Shown piece by piece: positions 9,444 through 18,872 of a stretch of DNA of 64,000 nt. The notes under the pieces were generated by a model. That model worked only from the letters and a program-made list of their open reading frames with translations, was not told the origin of the DNA and did not search any database. The translations under genes were made by a program, and so were the position numbers. Source of the stretch: Lacrimispora xylanisolvens (lineage in GTDB: Bacteria > Bacillota > Clostridia > Lachnospirales > Lachnospiraceae). The stretch is from NCBI RefSeq assembly GCF_002934545.1, contig NZ_PTJA01000015.1, positions 62,001 through 126,000 on the forward strand, read 5' to 3'. How positions within the stretch are numbered: the stretch's first letter is position 1; each line of letters starts with the position of its first letter.

Positions 9444-10763
9444 TTATTTTTTTAGAAAGCTTAAGTGTTCCCCGATTTTTTTCTCATAACCGTTTTCCGT
9501 AGGCCGGTAAAATTCCGTTCCAACCAGTCCATCCGGCAGATATTGCTGATCCACATAGTGATTTTCGTAATCATGAGCATAGAGATATCCCTGTCCGTGA
9601 CCAAGCTTTGCTGAGCCTTTATAATGGGAGTCCTGTAAATGCACCGGTATGGGCATGGTCTTTTGATTTTGCACTGCTTCCCTGGCTTCAAATACTGCCA
9701 CACATGCCGCATTACTTTTGGGTGCAGACGCCACATAGGTAACTGCCTGGGATAAAATAATCTGGGCCTCAGGAAGTCCGATCCGTTCCACAGCCTGTGC
9801 AGCCGCCACCGCCACCACAAGAGCCTGGGGATCTGCATTTCCCACGTCCTCTGACGCACAGATCATGATTCTTCTGGCAATAAATTTAATATCTTCTCCT
9901 GCGTAAAGCATTCTTGCAAGATAATAAACAGCGGCATCAGGGTCTGTTCCCCTCATACTCTTAATAAATGCAGATATGGTATCGTAATGGTTATCTCCGT
10001 CTTTATCATACCGGACGGCACGTTTCTGAATGCATTCCTGAGCTACTTCCATGTCAATATGGATTTTCCCATCCTGGGAGTTTCGTTCAGTGGTCATAAT
10101 ACCAAGTTCCACTGCATTCAGGGCTGCTCTGGCATCGCCGTTTGCCACATCTGCCAGAAAATCTTCCGCATCCGGCTCAATCACGGCATTATAAGCGCCC
10201 ATTCCCTTCTCTTTATCATAAACAGCCCGGTGGATCAGGGTCTTTATATCTTCTTTTTCCAATGTTTTCAGTTCAAATACCCGGGAACGGGAAAGAAGCG
10301 CACCATTCACCTCAAAATATGGGTTCTCCGTAGTTGCGCCGATTAATATTAATGTTCCGTCCTCTACAAATGGCAGAAGATAATCCTGCTGCCCCTTATT
10401 AAACCTGTGAATCTCATCTACAAAAAGAATGGTTTTCTTACCGTACATGCCAAGAGAATCCTTGGCTTCTTTTACAATTTCTTCCATATCTTTTTTTCCG
10501 GCCACAGTTGCATTCAGCTGTTTAAAATCCGCACTGGTTGTATTGGCAATGACTCTGGCAAGAGTGGTTTTTCCAGTTCCCGGCGGTCCGTAAAATATCA
10601 CCGATCCAAGCTTATCCGCTTTAATGGCCCGGTAAAGAAGTTTATCTTTTCCAATAATATGCTGCTGACCCACCACTTCTTCCAGGGTGGATGGGCGAAG
10701 CCTGGAAGCAAGAGGGGATTCTTTTTCCATCGTATTTTTTCTCATATAATCAAATAAATCCAT
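9444..10763 (-). CDS. rarA: Replication-associated recombination protein RarA/MgsA
   Basis: 439 residues. A clamp-loader-type AAA+ ATPase with Walker [10 protein letters not shown] (59-67), Walker [15 protein letters not shown] (about 114) and sensor [12 protein letters not shown]. The C-terminal half carries the RarA tetramerisation domain with [15 protein letters not shown]. It acts at stalled replication forks. GGAGGAATAGGAA precedes the ATG. It is monocistronic between rho and the divergent GH5 gene. Confidence 0.95.
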   Translation of the reverse strand: MDLFDYMRKNTMEKESPLASRLRPSTLEEVVGQQHIIGKDKLLYRAIKADKLGSVIFYGPPGTGKTTLARVIANTTSADFKQLNATVAGKKDMEEIVKEAKDSLGMYGKKTILFVDEIHRFNKGQQDYLLPFVEDGTLILIGATTENPYFEVNGALLSRSRVFELKTLEKEDIKTLIHRAVYDKEKGMGAYNAVIEPDAEDFLADVANGDARAALNAVELGIMTTERNSQDGKIHIDMEVAQECIQKRAVRYDKDGDNHYDTISAFIKSMRGTDPDAAVYYLARMLYAGEDIKFIARRIMICASEDVGNADPQALVVAVAAAQAVERIGLPEAQIILSQAVTYVASAPKSNAACVAVFEAREAVQNQKTMPIPVHLQDSHYKGSAKLGHGQGYLYAHDYENHYVDQQYLPDGLVGTEFYRPTENGYEKKIGEHLSFLKK

Positions 10764-10969
10764 TTCCTATTCCTCCATACGTTGTGCCGTATTCAGTCAG
10801 ATAAACAGGGCTTATTCTGATCTCTTACCCTTTATTATGGGCAGTATGGTGCCTTTTGTCAAGAACATTTGTTCTCTATGTATTTATTGCATTCAATTTC
10901 ATTTTAAACGAATATAAAATGTGTTACTCTCCTATTGTAGTAAAAAAATATTTATTTATAGGAGGGTAT

Positions 10970-12088
10970 ATGAGTACAAAAAACAGTAAATCAACAAGTA
11001 TTATGTCTGAAGAGACAGGTCTTATGAATGAGACCACCCCACAAAAAGCAAGCGGTCCTTCTTCCATCCGTAACATCTCTTCCAGGGATCTGGTCAGAGA
11101 AATCCGTATCGGCTGGAATTTAGGAAACACTCTGGATGCAACAGACGGTTACGGCCTTTCTTCCGAAACGTCCTGGGGCAATCCTAAAACAAATAAAGCC
11201 ATGATTGATAAAATCAAGGCAGGAGGCTTTAATACCTTAAGAGTTCCAACTACCTGGGAAAAGCACCTTGGACCTGCGCCAAATTACACCATTGATCCTG
11301 CATGGCTTAACAGGGTTGTGGAGGTTGTGGATTATGGCATCCAAAACAATTTGTTTGTTATTTTAAACCTTCATCATGAGGAATGGCATTTTCCGTCCTA
11401 CGCAAATGAAGCTGCTGCCACCAGGATTCTTACGAAGGTCTGGGCACAGATTGGGGAAAGATTTAAAAATTATGATGAGCATCTGATCTTTGAAGGTCTC
11501 AATGAACCACGGCAGAAAGGTACGGCGGACGAATGGAACGGCGGAAATAGAGAAGGTCAGGAAGTCGTCAACCGTTTCAATGCAGCCTTTATAAGAACCA
11601 TTCGTAGTTGTGGAGGCAACAACCCATTCAGACATCTGATGATACCACCTTATGCGGCTACTTCTTCCACAAATGCCTGGGATAACTTTGTTATACCAAA
11701 CGATAACAAGATCATTATCTCTATACACGCTTATACTCCTTATGACTTTGCCCTGAACATATCCGGAACTCCGCAGTGGCGCCCTGATAACCAGGCAGAT
11801 ACCGGAGCCATTACCTATCTGATGGACAGTATTGAACGCTATTTCATTTCCAAAGGATATCCGGTTATCATTGGAGAGTTTGGTGCGATGAATAAAAATA
11901 ATTTAAAACAGCGTGCCGATTGGGCATATTACTATGTAAAATCAGCCAGAGCGAAAGGGATCCCCTGCATCTGGTGGGATAATGGTGCCGTAAGTGGTGA
12001 CGGGGAGCTTTTTGGTCTGCTGGACAGAAATAATTGCAGCTTTTATTACCCTGATATTGTAAATGCCATGATGAAAGGGATTCAATAA
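10970..12088 (+). CDS. Glycoside hydrolase family 5 endoglucanase-like protein
   Basis: 372 residues from MSTKNSKSTSIM, with TATAGGAGGG before this ATG. The longer upstream frame has no ribosome site. GH5 signatures: WNLGNTLDAT near 50, HHEEW, the acid/base Glu in FEGLNEPRQKG (about 179) and the nucleophile Glu in VIIGEFGAMN (about 303). It would hydrolyse beta-1,4-glucan or related beta-glucans. No signal peptide or cellulose-binding module is visible, so it looks cytoplasmic and may act on imported oligosaccharides. It is followed by a long hairpin shared with the convergent HMA gene. Confidence 0.9.
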   Translation: MSTKNSKSTSIMSEETGLMNETTPQKASGPSSIRNISSRDLVREIRIGWNLGNTLDATDGYGLSSETSWGNPKTNKAMIDKIKAGGFNTLRVPTTWEKHLGPAPNYTIDPAWLNRVVEVVDYGIQNNLFVILNLHHEEWHFPSYANEAAATRILTKVWAQIGERFKNYDEHLIFEGLNEPRQKGTADEWNGGNREGQEVVNRFNAAFIRTIRSCGGNNPFRHLMIPPYAATSSTNAWDNFVIPNDNKIIISIHAYTPYDFALNISGTPQWRPDNQADTGAITYLMDSIERYFISKGYPVIIGEFGAMNKNNLKQRADWAYYYVKSARAKGIPCIWWDNGAVSGDGELFGLLDRNNCSFYYPDIVNAMMKGIQ

Positions 12089-12102
12089 ATCAGACTGATC
12101 AA

Positions 12103-12152
12103 AAGAGCGATTGCTCCATAGGTGATTTATCACTTATGGAACAATCGCTCTT
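12103..12152. terminator. Long hairpin between convergent genes
   Basis: A 23-bp stem with two mismatches, containing AAGAGCGATTG and CAATCGCTCTT, between convergent GH5 and HMA genes. There is no strong T run, but the position suits bidirectional termination. Confidence 0.6.
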
Positions 12153-12175
12153 CTCCTGTTTCAAAATGGTTCTGA

Positions 12176-12535
12176 TTAAACGAACCGGCCTGGAATATAA
12201 CCAGCCTTTTTTACAATATCTCTCATCTCTTCGTCTGTTAATCTTTCTTTCATATAAACTACAACCTGTTTTCTTTCTAAATCTGCTGCGGCATAGAACC
12301 CATCAAGACTGTTAAATGCATTCTCTACCTTTTTTCTGCAGTTGGCACAGGTCATTCCATCTACCTGAAGAGTCGCAGAGTAAGGATAATTGGCTTTATT
12401 CGTGTCTGCAGCTTTCACTTTCTTTACTACTTCACTGCTGCTGCCGCAACAGCCCTGTTTTGTCCTTTTAATGGAACTTTTCAATCCGAAATAACAGATC
12501 ACGATTAAAACCGCACAAATGACAGCTGTTGACAT
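12176..12535 (-). CDS. Membrane-anchored heavy-metal-associated (HMA) domain protein
   Basis: 119 residues. One N-terminal membrane span (1-18) precedes a Cys pair (GCCGSSS, about 28-34) and a C-terminal HMA domain with the metal site GMTCANC at 60-66. AAAGGAGG lies upstream. HMA domains bind Cu(I) and related soft metals through the two Cys residues. This looks like a metal chaperone tethered to the membrane, with the extra CC pair as a possible second site. No copper ATPase gene is adjacent. Confidence 0.85.
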   Translation of the reverse strand: MSTAVICAVLIVICYFGLKSSIKRTKQGCCGSSSEVVKKVKAADTNKANYPYSATLQVDGMTCANCRKKVENAFNSLDGFYAAADLERKQVVVYMKERLTDEEMRDIVKKAGYIPGRFV

Positions 12536-12654
12536 GGTAACTCCTCCTTTGTTATGGTATGGACATTTCTGTTCTAAGTATATTATATAACGAAAACACC
12601 GCCATGGAAGAGGTTTTAATGATACTATTTTTCATTATCCATGATAAAGCATGA

Positions 12655-12847
12655 TTAATCAATTGATAATTCATCCGCTGTGACAAAGGTATAACCCTGT
12701 TTGGTTAATACATCAATTGCCTCCAGCGCAGCTTCTACTGAGGTTGGGAACACATCGTGAAGCAGAATGATATCCCCCGGTTCCACATGTTTTACGATGT
12801 GACGGACAATCTTTTTCGTATTCTGGGTTTTCCAGTCCAGTGTATCC
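12655..12847 (-). pseudogene. C-terminal fragment of a polysaccharide deacetylase
   Basis: Without a start codon, this frame reads DTLDWKTQNTKKIVRHIV, then GDIILLHDVFPTSVEAALEA, and ends ELSID plus stop. The LLHD segment is the last catalytic motif of NodB-type deacetylases. The N-terminal part of such a protein, lacking exactly this motif, lies at 59166-59720 on the same strand. Both pieces share AGTGTATCC, and joining them there gives WDVDTSDTLDWKTQNT in frame, for about 242 residues. So this is read as the 3' piece of one interrupted gene. Confidence 0.8.
12839..12847. repeat. Left 9-bp junction repeat
   Basis: AGTGTATCC, identical to 59176-59184. Left of it is deacetylase 3' sequence. 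Right of it (TCATTGG onward) the sequence no longer matches the deacetylase. Candidate attachment-site core or target duplication. Confidence 0.55.
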
Positions 12848-12873
12848 TCATTGGATTTACCTGGAAAATCGAT

Positions 12874-13191
12874 TTATTCTGCCTCCACCCATTTTCCATA
12901 TCTGAGTATCAGCCTGTTTAATTGTCCGATTATCCAGCTGAATAAAACAAAAATAACAAGCCAGGGTAAAATTGTACTTCCTAAAAAACGGATATCAACC
13001 GATTCCGTTGCCTTATAGGCGAGGAACACGCTGAAAAAATCTATTAAAACATAAAGAAGTTTCCAGGGAAAACTCAGCTTGATCCTGCACCCGCATTTAT
13101 CACAAGGCAGATTACGAAAAAAAGGTTGTGGCATTCTGAATGAATAGCCAACAATATACTGATGTTTGCATGATGTAGTTTCTTTTTTCAA
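12874..13191 (-). CDS. Small membrane protein with zinc-ribbon-like CxxC
   Basis: 105 residues, probably from a TTG with GAGGT upstream; no ATG fits better. It has an N-terminal cytoplasmic part with CDKCGCRIKLSF (about residue 30) and two membrane spans (about 45-62 and 70-92). I do not recognise the family. Its stop codon lies only 26 nt from the left junction repeat, and it is in the same frame as the deacetylase fragment, separated by the stop. Confidence 0.6.
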   Translation of the reverse strand: MKKETTSCKHQYIVGYSFRMPQPFFRNLPCDKCGCRIKLSFPWKLLYVLIDFFSVFLAYKATESVDIRFLGSTILPWLVIFVLFSWIIGQLNRLILRYGKWVEAE

Positions 13192-13261
13192 GATTGTATT
13201 ACCTCATTATTTATTATTTTTATAATTCATTACTAATTTGTAATATTTGTACCAGATCATA

Positions 13262-14023
13262 TTAAAGCCACACAGCCCAATCGCCATAATCAAAGGTGCC
13301 ACTGCCATGATAAAGCCTTCCCTCCGCTTTCAGCTGAGAAAATGCATCTCTCATACGGTTTACTATTTCCGGCTGAATATCCAGGCTATGATGCGCTGGA
13401 AAAATCTTTTTCACTGGCAGTGCTGCTATTTTTTCAAGTGATGCCAGATATGCCTGTGGGTCGGTGGAGGGATAATAAGCAAACAGCGTGTCCTTATAAA
13501 CCAGATCACCTGTAAATAAATATCCCCGTTCCGCTTCCCAAAAGCAAATATGCCCCGGAGAATGTCCCGGTGTATGTAACACAGTAATCTTCCGTCCGCC
13601 CAGATCGATGGTATCACCATCTTTCAATACCCGTGTTGGCACACCCTGAAAGAACTGGTAGGTATTTACCTGATACCCTTTTGGTAAATCACACCGGTCA
13701 GTGACCATATCCCGAATTGTCTCCATTGATAGTGGAAATCCGCCAGTCAGCCAGTCAAGTTCCGCCTCATGGGCATAAAAATCCGGATAGTACTGGTGCC
13801 CGCCAATATGATCCCAGTGGATATGTGTTGCCACTGCAGTGATCTGTTTGTCTGTCAGTTTCTTTATTTCTTCTGAAATATTACAGATACCAAGTCCGGT
13901 ATCAATGAGCAAACACCGTTCGTTTCCTTCAAGCAAATAGCAGTGGGTTTCCTCCCAATGGCGGTATTCACTGACAATGTGTGTATCTGCATCAATTTGT
14001 TCCAGTGTAAACCATTTCTCCAT
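13262..14023 (-). CDS. Metallo-beta-lactamase-fold hydrolase
   Basis: 253 residues. The zinc motif HIHWDHIGGH lies at 67-76, with further ligand segments HTPGHSPGHICF (about 155), FTGDLVYKD (about 173) and FPAHHSL (about 213). AAAGGAGT precedes the ATG. The family covers glyoxalase II-like thioesterases and many others; the substrate cannot be read. The PadR regulator gene is divergent from it. Confidence 0.85.
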   Translation of the reverse strand: MEKWFTLEQIDADTHIVSEYRHWEETHCYLLEGNERCLLIDTGLGICNISEEIKKLTDKQITAVATHIHWDHIGGHQYYPDFYAHEAELDWLTGGFPLSMETIRDMVTDRCDLPKGYQVNTYQFFQGVPTRVLKDGDTIDLGGRKITVLHTPGHSPGHICFWEAERGYLFTGDLVYKDTLFAYYPSTDPQAYLASLEKIAALPVKKIFPAHHSLDIQPEIVNRMRDAFSQLKAEGRLYHGSGTFDYGDWAVWL

Positions 14024-14140
14024 TACAATTACTCCTTTATGCTTTTTCCCTTATAAAGTTCCGGATTTTCATCCTTTAAATTAGTTATAAGTAGAATACC
14101 ACCATATTTACATGCTATCAATCTTTAATTCTCAATACTC

Positions 14141-14169
14141 TTGACATACCTTTGTATTCTAGGTATAGT
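14141..14169 (+). promoter_or_regulatory. Promoter of the padR operon
   Basis: TTGACA (14141-14146), 17-nt gap, TATAGT (14164-14169). It is followed by an imperfect palindrome AGTATTAATATACT overlapping the -10, a good position for autorepression by the PadR product. Confidence 0.7.
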
Positions 14170-14236
14170 ATTAATATACTTAGATAGTCTATGTATAAAA
14201 TCACCAACAGGCACAAAAAAGAAAGGAGACCATTCT

Positions 14237-14569
14237 ATGGATAAACGGTATATGGCCCTGGGAACCTCCATGCTGGTTCTGAAACTTTTAAATAATCAAA
14301 GCATGTACGGATATCAGATCATACGTGAACTGGAGCAACAGAGCCGTGATGTCTTTAAACTGCAGGAAGGCACACTTTATCCAATCCTGCACACTCTGGA
14401 GCAGCAGGGGGCCGTCACCAGTTATCAGCAAACGGCAGACAATGGGCGGATACGCAAATATTACGCAATTACCACTCACGGTCAGAAATTACTGGACGAG
14501 AAATTGAAAGAGTGGGAGGTCTATCAGACAGCCATCAACCAGGTAATTGGAGGTGTTCTGTTTGAATAA
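14237..14569 (+). CDS. PadR-family transcriptional regulator
   Basis: 110 residues from MDKRYMALGTSML, with GAAAGGAG upstream. The winged-helix PadR domain shows MYGYQIIRELEQQS and the signature LQEGTLYPILHTLEQQGAV, then the wing GRIRKYYAIT. PadR proteins usually repress their own operon together with a membrane protein gene, as here, where the downstream gene starts inside this gene's end. The inducer is unknown. Confidence 0.9.
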   Translation: MDKRYMALGTSMLVLKLLNNQSMYGYQIIRELEQQSRDVFKLQEGTLYPILHTLEQQGAVTSYQQTADNGRIRKYYAITTHGQKLLDEKLKEWEVYQTAINQVIGGVLFE

Positions 14570-16085
14570 AAAAACTCCAGAATCACCAGTATCACAATTT
14601 TTAAATGAAGTAACAGACCAGATTTCCTATGAACCGCTGCGCCCTTCCATACGCCAGGAGCTGGAAGATCATATGAATGACCGTATGGAGGATTACAAAG
14701 CAAATGGAGTATCCCATTCTGACGCAGAGGCGCAGGCGCTTCGCGACATGGGAGATGCGGTAACGATTGGTACGGAGCTGAATGAAGCCCACAAGATACA
14801 AAAGGCCCCACAGCTTACTTTGATTAGCGCTCTTCTTTTACTTACAGGCTTTATTTTTACCAGCTTTATGTCATGGAGGCCACTTTATATGGCAAGCAGG
14901 TGTCTCTACTACATTGCTGGTGCCACGCTACTTGTGTTCACCGTGCTGAAAGGATATCCTTTCCTGATCAGAAAGAGAAAATCAATAGCATTGTTAACAG
15001 GCTTTCTTTATCTGGTTCAAATACTGCTTTTTATTATGACGCTTGTTAAGAAAACCCGACATGGAATACCCAGCACTGCCTATTTCGCCACAATACTGTT
15101 TGTCCCTGTGATTACAGTTCTTTTATATTGCTCCCGCCATAATAAAAAGAAATTCCTGACAATAGCAGTGTTGTGTACCACTGTATGGATGTTTTTCATG
15201 TATACAGCCCACTCATTTCTTGGGGATACTGCAGAGATTATTTTTCTTCTGAGCACCCTGGGAACCGTTTGGTTTATGATTCACCGCGGTATACTTACCG
15301 GCCCCAAAAAATATCTTTATCCGGTCTCACTGGCATTTATGGTATTTATTGGAAGTCCACTTTTTCTTTCAGAATCTGGCAGATATAACATGGATACATT
15401 TCTATCTCCCCAATCCTCTGTTAACAGCACCTGGGATGATTCTTACAATGGTGTTCTCATACAGGAACTGCTTTCAAAAACGCCTCTTACTCACGGTCTG
15501 AAACTAACACCAGAGGAACTGATGGAATATGGGACAGGGGCATGGTATTTTACCTCCCGTAATCCAGGTAACATCGGCATTGATGCAACTGGCATTAACA
15601 CACCGGAACAGCAGGCGGAATTTGATAAAAAGGTGGAATCACTCCGACAGCAGAACTATTTACCCAGGTATATTTATTACCAGGTGGAGGATGTGACTCT
15701 CTGGGATATCCTGCCTCAGCACTACTATAATAATTATATGATAGCTGTATTTATCTTTCTCTTTGGCTGGATTCCAGGGCTGGTGCTAATCGGGGCAATC
15801 GTACTTTTTTATCTGCTGCTTTTTACGTATTCCTTGCGAATCAATGGAAAATTGGCGTCCGCATTGGCTTTTAGCTGCAGCCAGTGCCTCCTGTGGCAGG
15901 GAGTATTATACCTCTTGGGAAACTTCGGGCATCAATATGCCTCTTTCCCCAATCTGCCTCTTATTTCAGAAGGACAGTTAAGTATCCTTTGTAATACGAT
16001 TCTTCTTGGTCTGATATTTTCGGCTTACCGGCATGACCATGTAATGGAAGAACCCGTAAATTATAAACCAATTACCTCTGGCTGA
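14562..16085 (+). CDS. HAAS-domain membrane protein with FtsW/RodA-like C-terminus
   Basis: About 508 residues from a TTG 8 nt after GGAGG, overlapping the padR stop. An N-terminal HAAS/permease-prefix helical domain (IRQELEDHMNDRMEDYKANG, about 30-50) is followed by roughly ten membrane spans. The C-terminus (GKLASALAFSCSQCLLWQGV, then LPLISEGQLSILCNTILLGL) recalls the end of FtsW/RodA/SpoVE glycosyltransferases, where the consensus is LPFISYGG. A large extracytoplasmic loop (about 290-385) sits in between. It pairs with PadR in one operon. Catalytic activity is uncertain because the Gly-rich end motif is changed. Confidence 0.7.
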   Translation: MNKKTPESPVSQFLNEVTDQISYEPLRPSIRQELEDHMNDRMEDYKANGVSHSDAEAQALRDMGDAVTIGTELNEAHKIQKAPQLTLISALLLLTGFIFTSFMSWRPLYMASRCLYYIAGATLLVFTVLKGYPFLIRKRKSIALLTGFLYLVQILLFIMTLVKKTRHGIPSTAYFATILFVPVITVLLYCSRHNKKKFLTIAVLCTTVWMFFMYTAHSFLGDTAEIIFLLSTLGTVWFMIHRGILTGPKKYLYPVSLAFMVFIGSPLFLSESGRYNMDTFLSPQSSVNSTWDDSYNGVLIQELLSKTPLTHGLKLTPEELMEYGTGAWYFTSRNPGNIGIDATGINTPEQQAEFDKKVESLRQQNYLPRYIYYQVEDVTLWDILPQHYYNNYMIAVFIFLFGWIPGLVLIGAIVLFYLLLFTYSLRINGKLASALAFSCSQCLLWQGVLYLLGNFGHQYASFPNLPLISEGQLSILCNTILLGLIFSAYRHDHVMEEPVNYKPITSG

Positions 16086-16212
16086 GACCATATAGCCAGT
16101 ATCCAATCATATGAGAAAGCCTCAAAACCGGGCATAACATTAATAAATCCTTCCTTTGAGCCGAAATAAGATATAGTGATAAAATTATAAATGACTAAAG
16201 AGGAAAATGACT

Positions 16213-17124
16213 ATGAAAAAAAACAGGATATTATTATTTTCGCTTGTAATTGCTTTGGGGCTTCCCTTAACCGTATCTGCTAAAATTGAGCATGGTATCA
16301 GTAAAGGACATCTTAAACTTCAAACTGACGGTACCTACAAATTGTATCAGACTTATCGCAAAGAAGACGGTAACATGGCGAAAAATGAATGGCTACAGGT
16401 TGGAGATGATAATAGCTCCGTGGGTGTATCTTATTTTCAGTATTATGGCAATGATGAGAATATTTTATCTAACACCACTACTCCTGACGGATACTTAGTA
16501 AATTATGATGGTTCCTGGTACAAAAACTGTCCGTCCGCCGCAATTACGGAAACAGAAGGCAGCCGAATTGAACACAATAGTGCAGTTTTTTTTCCATTTT
16601 CTTATGATGGAAGTGTTATGAAAAACGATTATTTAGGATTTACAATGAATTATGATGAAACAGATTATCAAAAAGGTATTGAATTGGGTATGAGAAATTA
16701 CACATGCTCAAGCAGCTATGCGGTATGCTGGATTTCCTTACCAGATGGTTCCAAAGCAGATGTAATAATTTATCCATTTGATCTGAGTACAGATGACGCC
16801 ATCAAAGCCAATATCGAAAATGATAACACGAATAGTTGGGCAAATATTACGAATGACGAAAAGGTAATAGGAGGCCAACTATTTAAAGGGTATCGTTTAT
16901 ATTCGAAAGAAACCTACTATGATGATGAGGTGAATAAACCAAATTTATCCTCTTCTCTGATAGCGCAATCCATTACAAAGATTACCAATCCAGTAGTTAC
17001 TTCGAAAGTATACAGACCAATACCTGGTGGAGCAAGCCTGGGTATCGAATTTACCATAAAATCTCCAGAAGCAGAAGCCCAGCTTATGAATTGGCTTAAT
17101 TCACGCACAACCATAACAAAGTAA
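16213..17124 (+). CDS. Secreted protein, function unknown
   Basis: 303 residues. The second ATG is chosen because AGAGG is 10 nt away from it and only about 4 nt from the first. It has a clear signal peptide (KKNRILLFSLVIALGLPLTVSA) cut near residue 22. The mature part begins with aromatic/Gly-rich segments (NEWLQVGDD, YFQYYGNDE, DGSWYKN) that recall cell-wall-binding repeats, then a beta-rich domain. No catalytic motif is recognised. It ends at a hairpin shared with the convergent flavin-binding gene. Confidence 0.7.
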   Translation: MKKNRILLFSLVIALGLPLTVSAKIEHGISKGHLKLQTDGTYKLYQTYRKEDGNMAKNEWLQVGDDNSSVGVSYFQYYGNDENILSNTTTPDGYLVNYDGSWYKNCPSAAITETEGSRIEHNSAVFFPFSYDGSVMKNDYLGFTMNYDETDYQKGIELGMRNYTCSSSYAVCWISLPDGSKADVIIYPFDLSTDDAIKANIENDNTNSWANITNDEKVIGGQLFKGYRLYSKETYYDDEVNKPNLSSSLIAQSITKITNPVVTSKVYRPIPGGASLGIEFTIKSPEAEAQLMNWLNSRTTITK

Positions 17125-17127
17125 AAT

Positions 17128-17165
17128 ATGCCCGGAATTCCCCGCTTTGGGGTAATTTCCGGGCA
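17128..17165. terminator. Hairpin between convergent genes
   Basis: ATGCCCGGAA with inner CCCC pairs against GGGG and TTCCGGGCAT. It lies between convergent stops and has no long T run. Confidence 0.65.
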
Positions 17166-17176
17166 TGCTTATTCAC

Positions 17177-17671
17177 CTATTCTTTACTCTTTGCTTTCTT
17201 TAATCCAGCAGCTTCTTTCCCGCTCATATGTTCAATTTCAAGTTCAATCATACAGACACCCATCAGTCCCTTATCCACTGCCTGAGAACGCTGTGTTTCT
17301 TCAATATCAGGAGAGTATCTTGCAGTTAAAATCTCAAGCGCTCTTTTTTTCTCCTCTCCCTCCATAATGCGTGCTTTCCCAAATGCTATGACACTGCGGA
17401 AATAGGAAGTGTACTCTTCCTGCACAATCTCATCCTGATCAATAACACAAAAAGAGACTTTTTCATTCCTCATGATTCCATCTAATTTATGACCTGTCTT
17501 GGCTCCATGAAAATAAATTTTATTATTATGGTAAATATAACTTAAGGGAACTGCATAAGGGTAATCATCATCACCTGACACAGCAAGCACGCCTGAAGTT
17601 GCCCGGTTTAAGACCTGAATGCATTCCTCTGATGACAGTACCTGATTTTTACGCCGCATTTCTCTAAACAT
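17177..17671 (-). CDS. Pyridoxamine 5'-phosphate oxidase-family flavin-binding protein
   Basis: 164 residues. The split-barrel FMN-binding fold is indicated by RATSGVLAVSGDDDYPYAVP near the start, IYFHGAKTGHKLDGI and VSFCVID. This matches the NimA/PNPOx-like subgroup of small flavoproteins, often linked to nitroaromatic or haem chemistry. The specific substrate is unknown. It lies 43 nt downstream of pta on the same strand. Confidence 0.85.
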   Translation of the reverse strand: MFREMRRKNQVLSSEECIQVLNRATSGVLAVSGDDDYPYAVPLSYIYHNNKIYFHGAKTGHKLDGIMRNEKVSFCVIDQDEIVQEEYTSYFRSVIAFGKARIMEGEEKKRALEILTARYSPDIEETQRSQAVDKGLMGVCMIELEIEHMSGKEAAGLKKAKSKE

Positions 17672-17714
17672 GTAAAACTCCTTTCACGATAACCGTTTAA
17701 TCTCTGTTTGTAAG

Positions 17715-18686
17715 TTATATAAGAGCTGCCGTAATAATGGACATTTTATAAACTTCGTCTGCATTACAGCCTCTGGAAAGATCATTGATCGGCGCATTTA
17801 ATCCCTGCAGGATTGGTCCGAACGCTTCAAAACCACCTAAACGCTGTGCAATTTTATAACCAATATTACCGGCATTGATATCCGGGAAAATAAAGACGTT
17901 GGCTTTTCCAGCAACTGCGGATCCCGGAGCTTTTGTCTTTGCTACAACAGGAGAAAATGCCGCATCAAACTGCAGTTCTCCATCTGCCGGAAAATCCACA
18001 TTCATTTCTTTTAATTTCTCAGCTGCCTTCCTTACCTTATCGACCGATTCTCCCTTTCCGGAGCCCAGTGTGCTGTAGGATAGAAGTGCAACTTTCGGAT
18101 CAATGGAAAACCGCCTGGCTGTCCGGGCTGTTTCACAAGCAATCTCTGCCAGTTCTTCCTCATTAGGATCCAGGTTAATCGCACAGTCTCCCATGGCATA
18201 CATTTCATTTACTTCCTTGGTTTCCCTGTATAGAATAAAACAGCTGGAAACGATTTTGCTGCCAGGTCTGGTTTTAATCAGCTGAAGAGCCGGTCTCACT
18301 GTATCTGCGGTGGAATAAGTAGCTCCTCCCAAAAGGCAGTCGGCTTTTCCCATTTGAACCAGCATGGTTCCAAAATAGTTGGCCTTTTTCAGGGCTTCCC
18401 GGCAAGCCGTCTCGTCCATCTTGCCTTTTCTTAATTCTGCCATTTTTGATACCATTTCATCCAATTCCTTATAATTTAGAGGATCGATTATCTCAATTTC
18501 ATCCACCGGCCAGTTGCATGCAGTGGCAGCATTCTGAATCTCAATTGGATTTCCCAAAAGTATAGGAGTGAGTATTCCTTCGTGATGCAGACGATTGGCT
18601 GCTTCTAATATTCTTGGATCAGTACCCTCCGTAAAAACAATCCGCCTTTTTTGCATTTTCAGTGCTGCAATCATTGGTTCAAACAT
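17715..18686 (-). CDS. pta: Phosphate acetyltransferase
   Basis: 323 residues, the normal length for the single-domain enzyme. Signatures: RRIVFTEGTDPRILEA near the start, DCLLGGATYSTADTVRPAL in the middle, and VFIFPDINAGNIGYKIAQRL near the C-terminus. It converts acetyl-CoA and phosphate to acetyl phosphate. No ackA is adjacent. A second phosphotransacylase of unrelated fold (PduL) lies in the microcompartment operon. Its presence inside the putative insertion is unexpected for a core gene. Confidence 0.95.
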   Translation of the reverse strand: MFEPMIAALKMQKRRIVFTEGTDPRILEAANRLHHEGILTPILLGNPIEIQNAATACNWPVDEIEIIDPLNYKELDEMVSKMAELRKGKMDETACREALKKANYFGTMLVQMGKADCLLGGATYSTADTVRPALQLIKTRPGSKIVSSCFILYRETKEVNEMYAMGDCAINLDPNEEELAEIACETARTARRFSIDPKVALLSYSTLGSGKGESVDKVRKAAEKLKEMNVDFPADGELQFDAAFSPVVAKTKAPGSAVAGKANVFIFPDINAGNIGYKIAQRLGGFEAFGPILQGLNAPINDLSRGCNADEVYKMSIITAALI

Positions 18687-18816
18687 AATTCCTACCTCCG
18701 TGTCTTATTTTTATGCAGTTTTTCCATATTTCCATTTTATATTACGTTTATCATTAAAAACATTATAGCTTAAGCAATTAAATATAACAACAGAACCTAT
18801 GTCTAAAAATCAATAC

Positions 18817-18846
18817 AGCCCGGACCATAATGTAAAAGTCCGGGCT
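18817..18846 (-). terminator. Hairpin after the chemoreceptor gene
   Basis: Perfect 9-bp stem AGCCCGGAC / GTCCGGGCT beyond the chemoreceptor stop. T-rich on both sides, with the better run on the plus strand. Confidence 0.6.
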
Positions 18847-18872
18847 TTTATTACTTTTTTCTATTTAAGGTA

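Noticed and set aside
12103-12152. MITE or insertion-sequence end
   Set aside because: A single hairpin between convergent genes, with no direct repeats at its borders and no second copy seen in the window.
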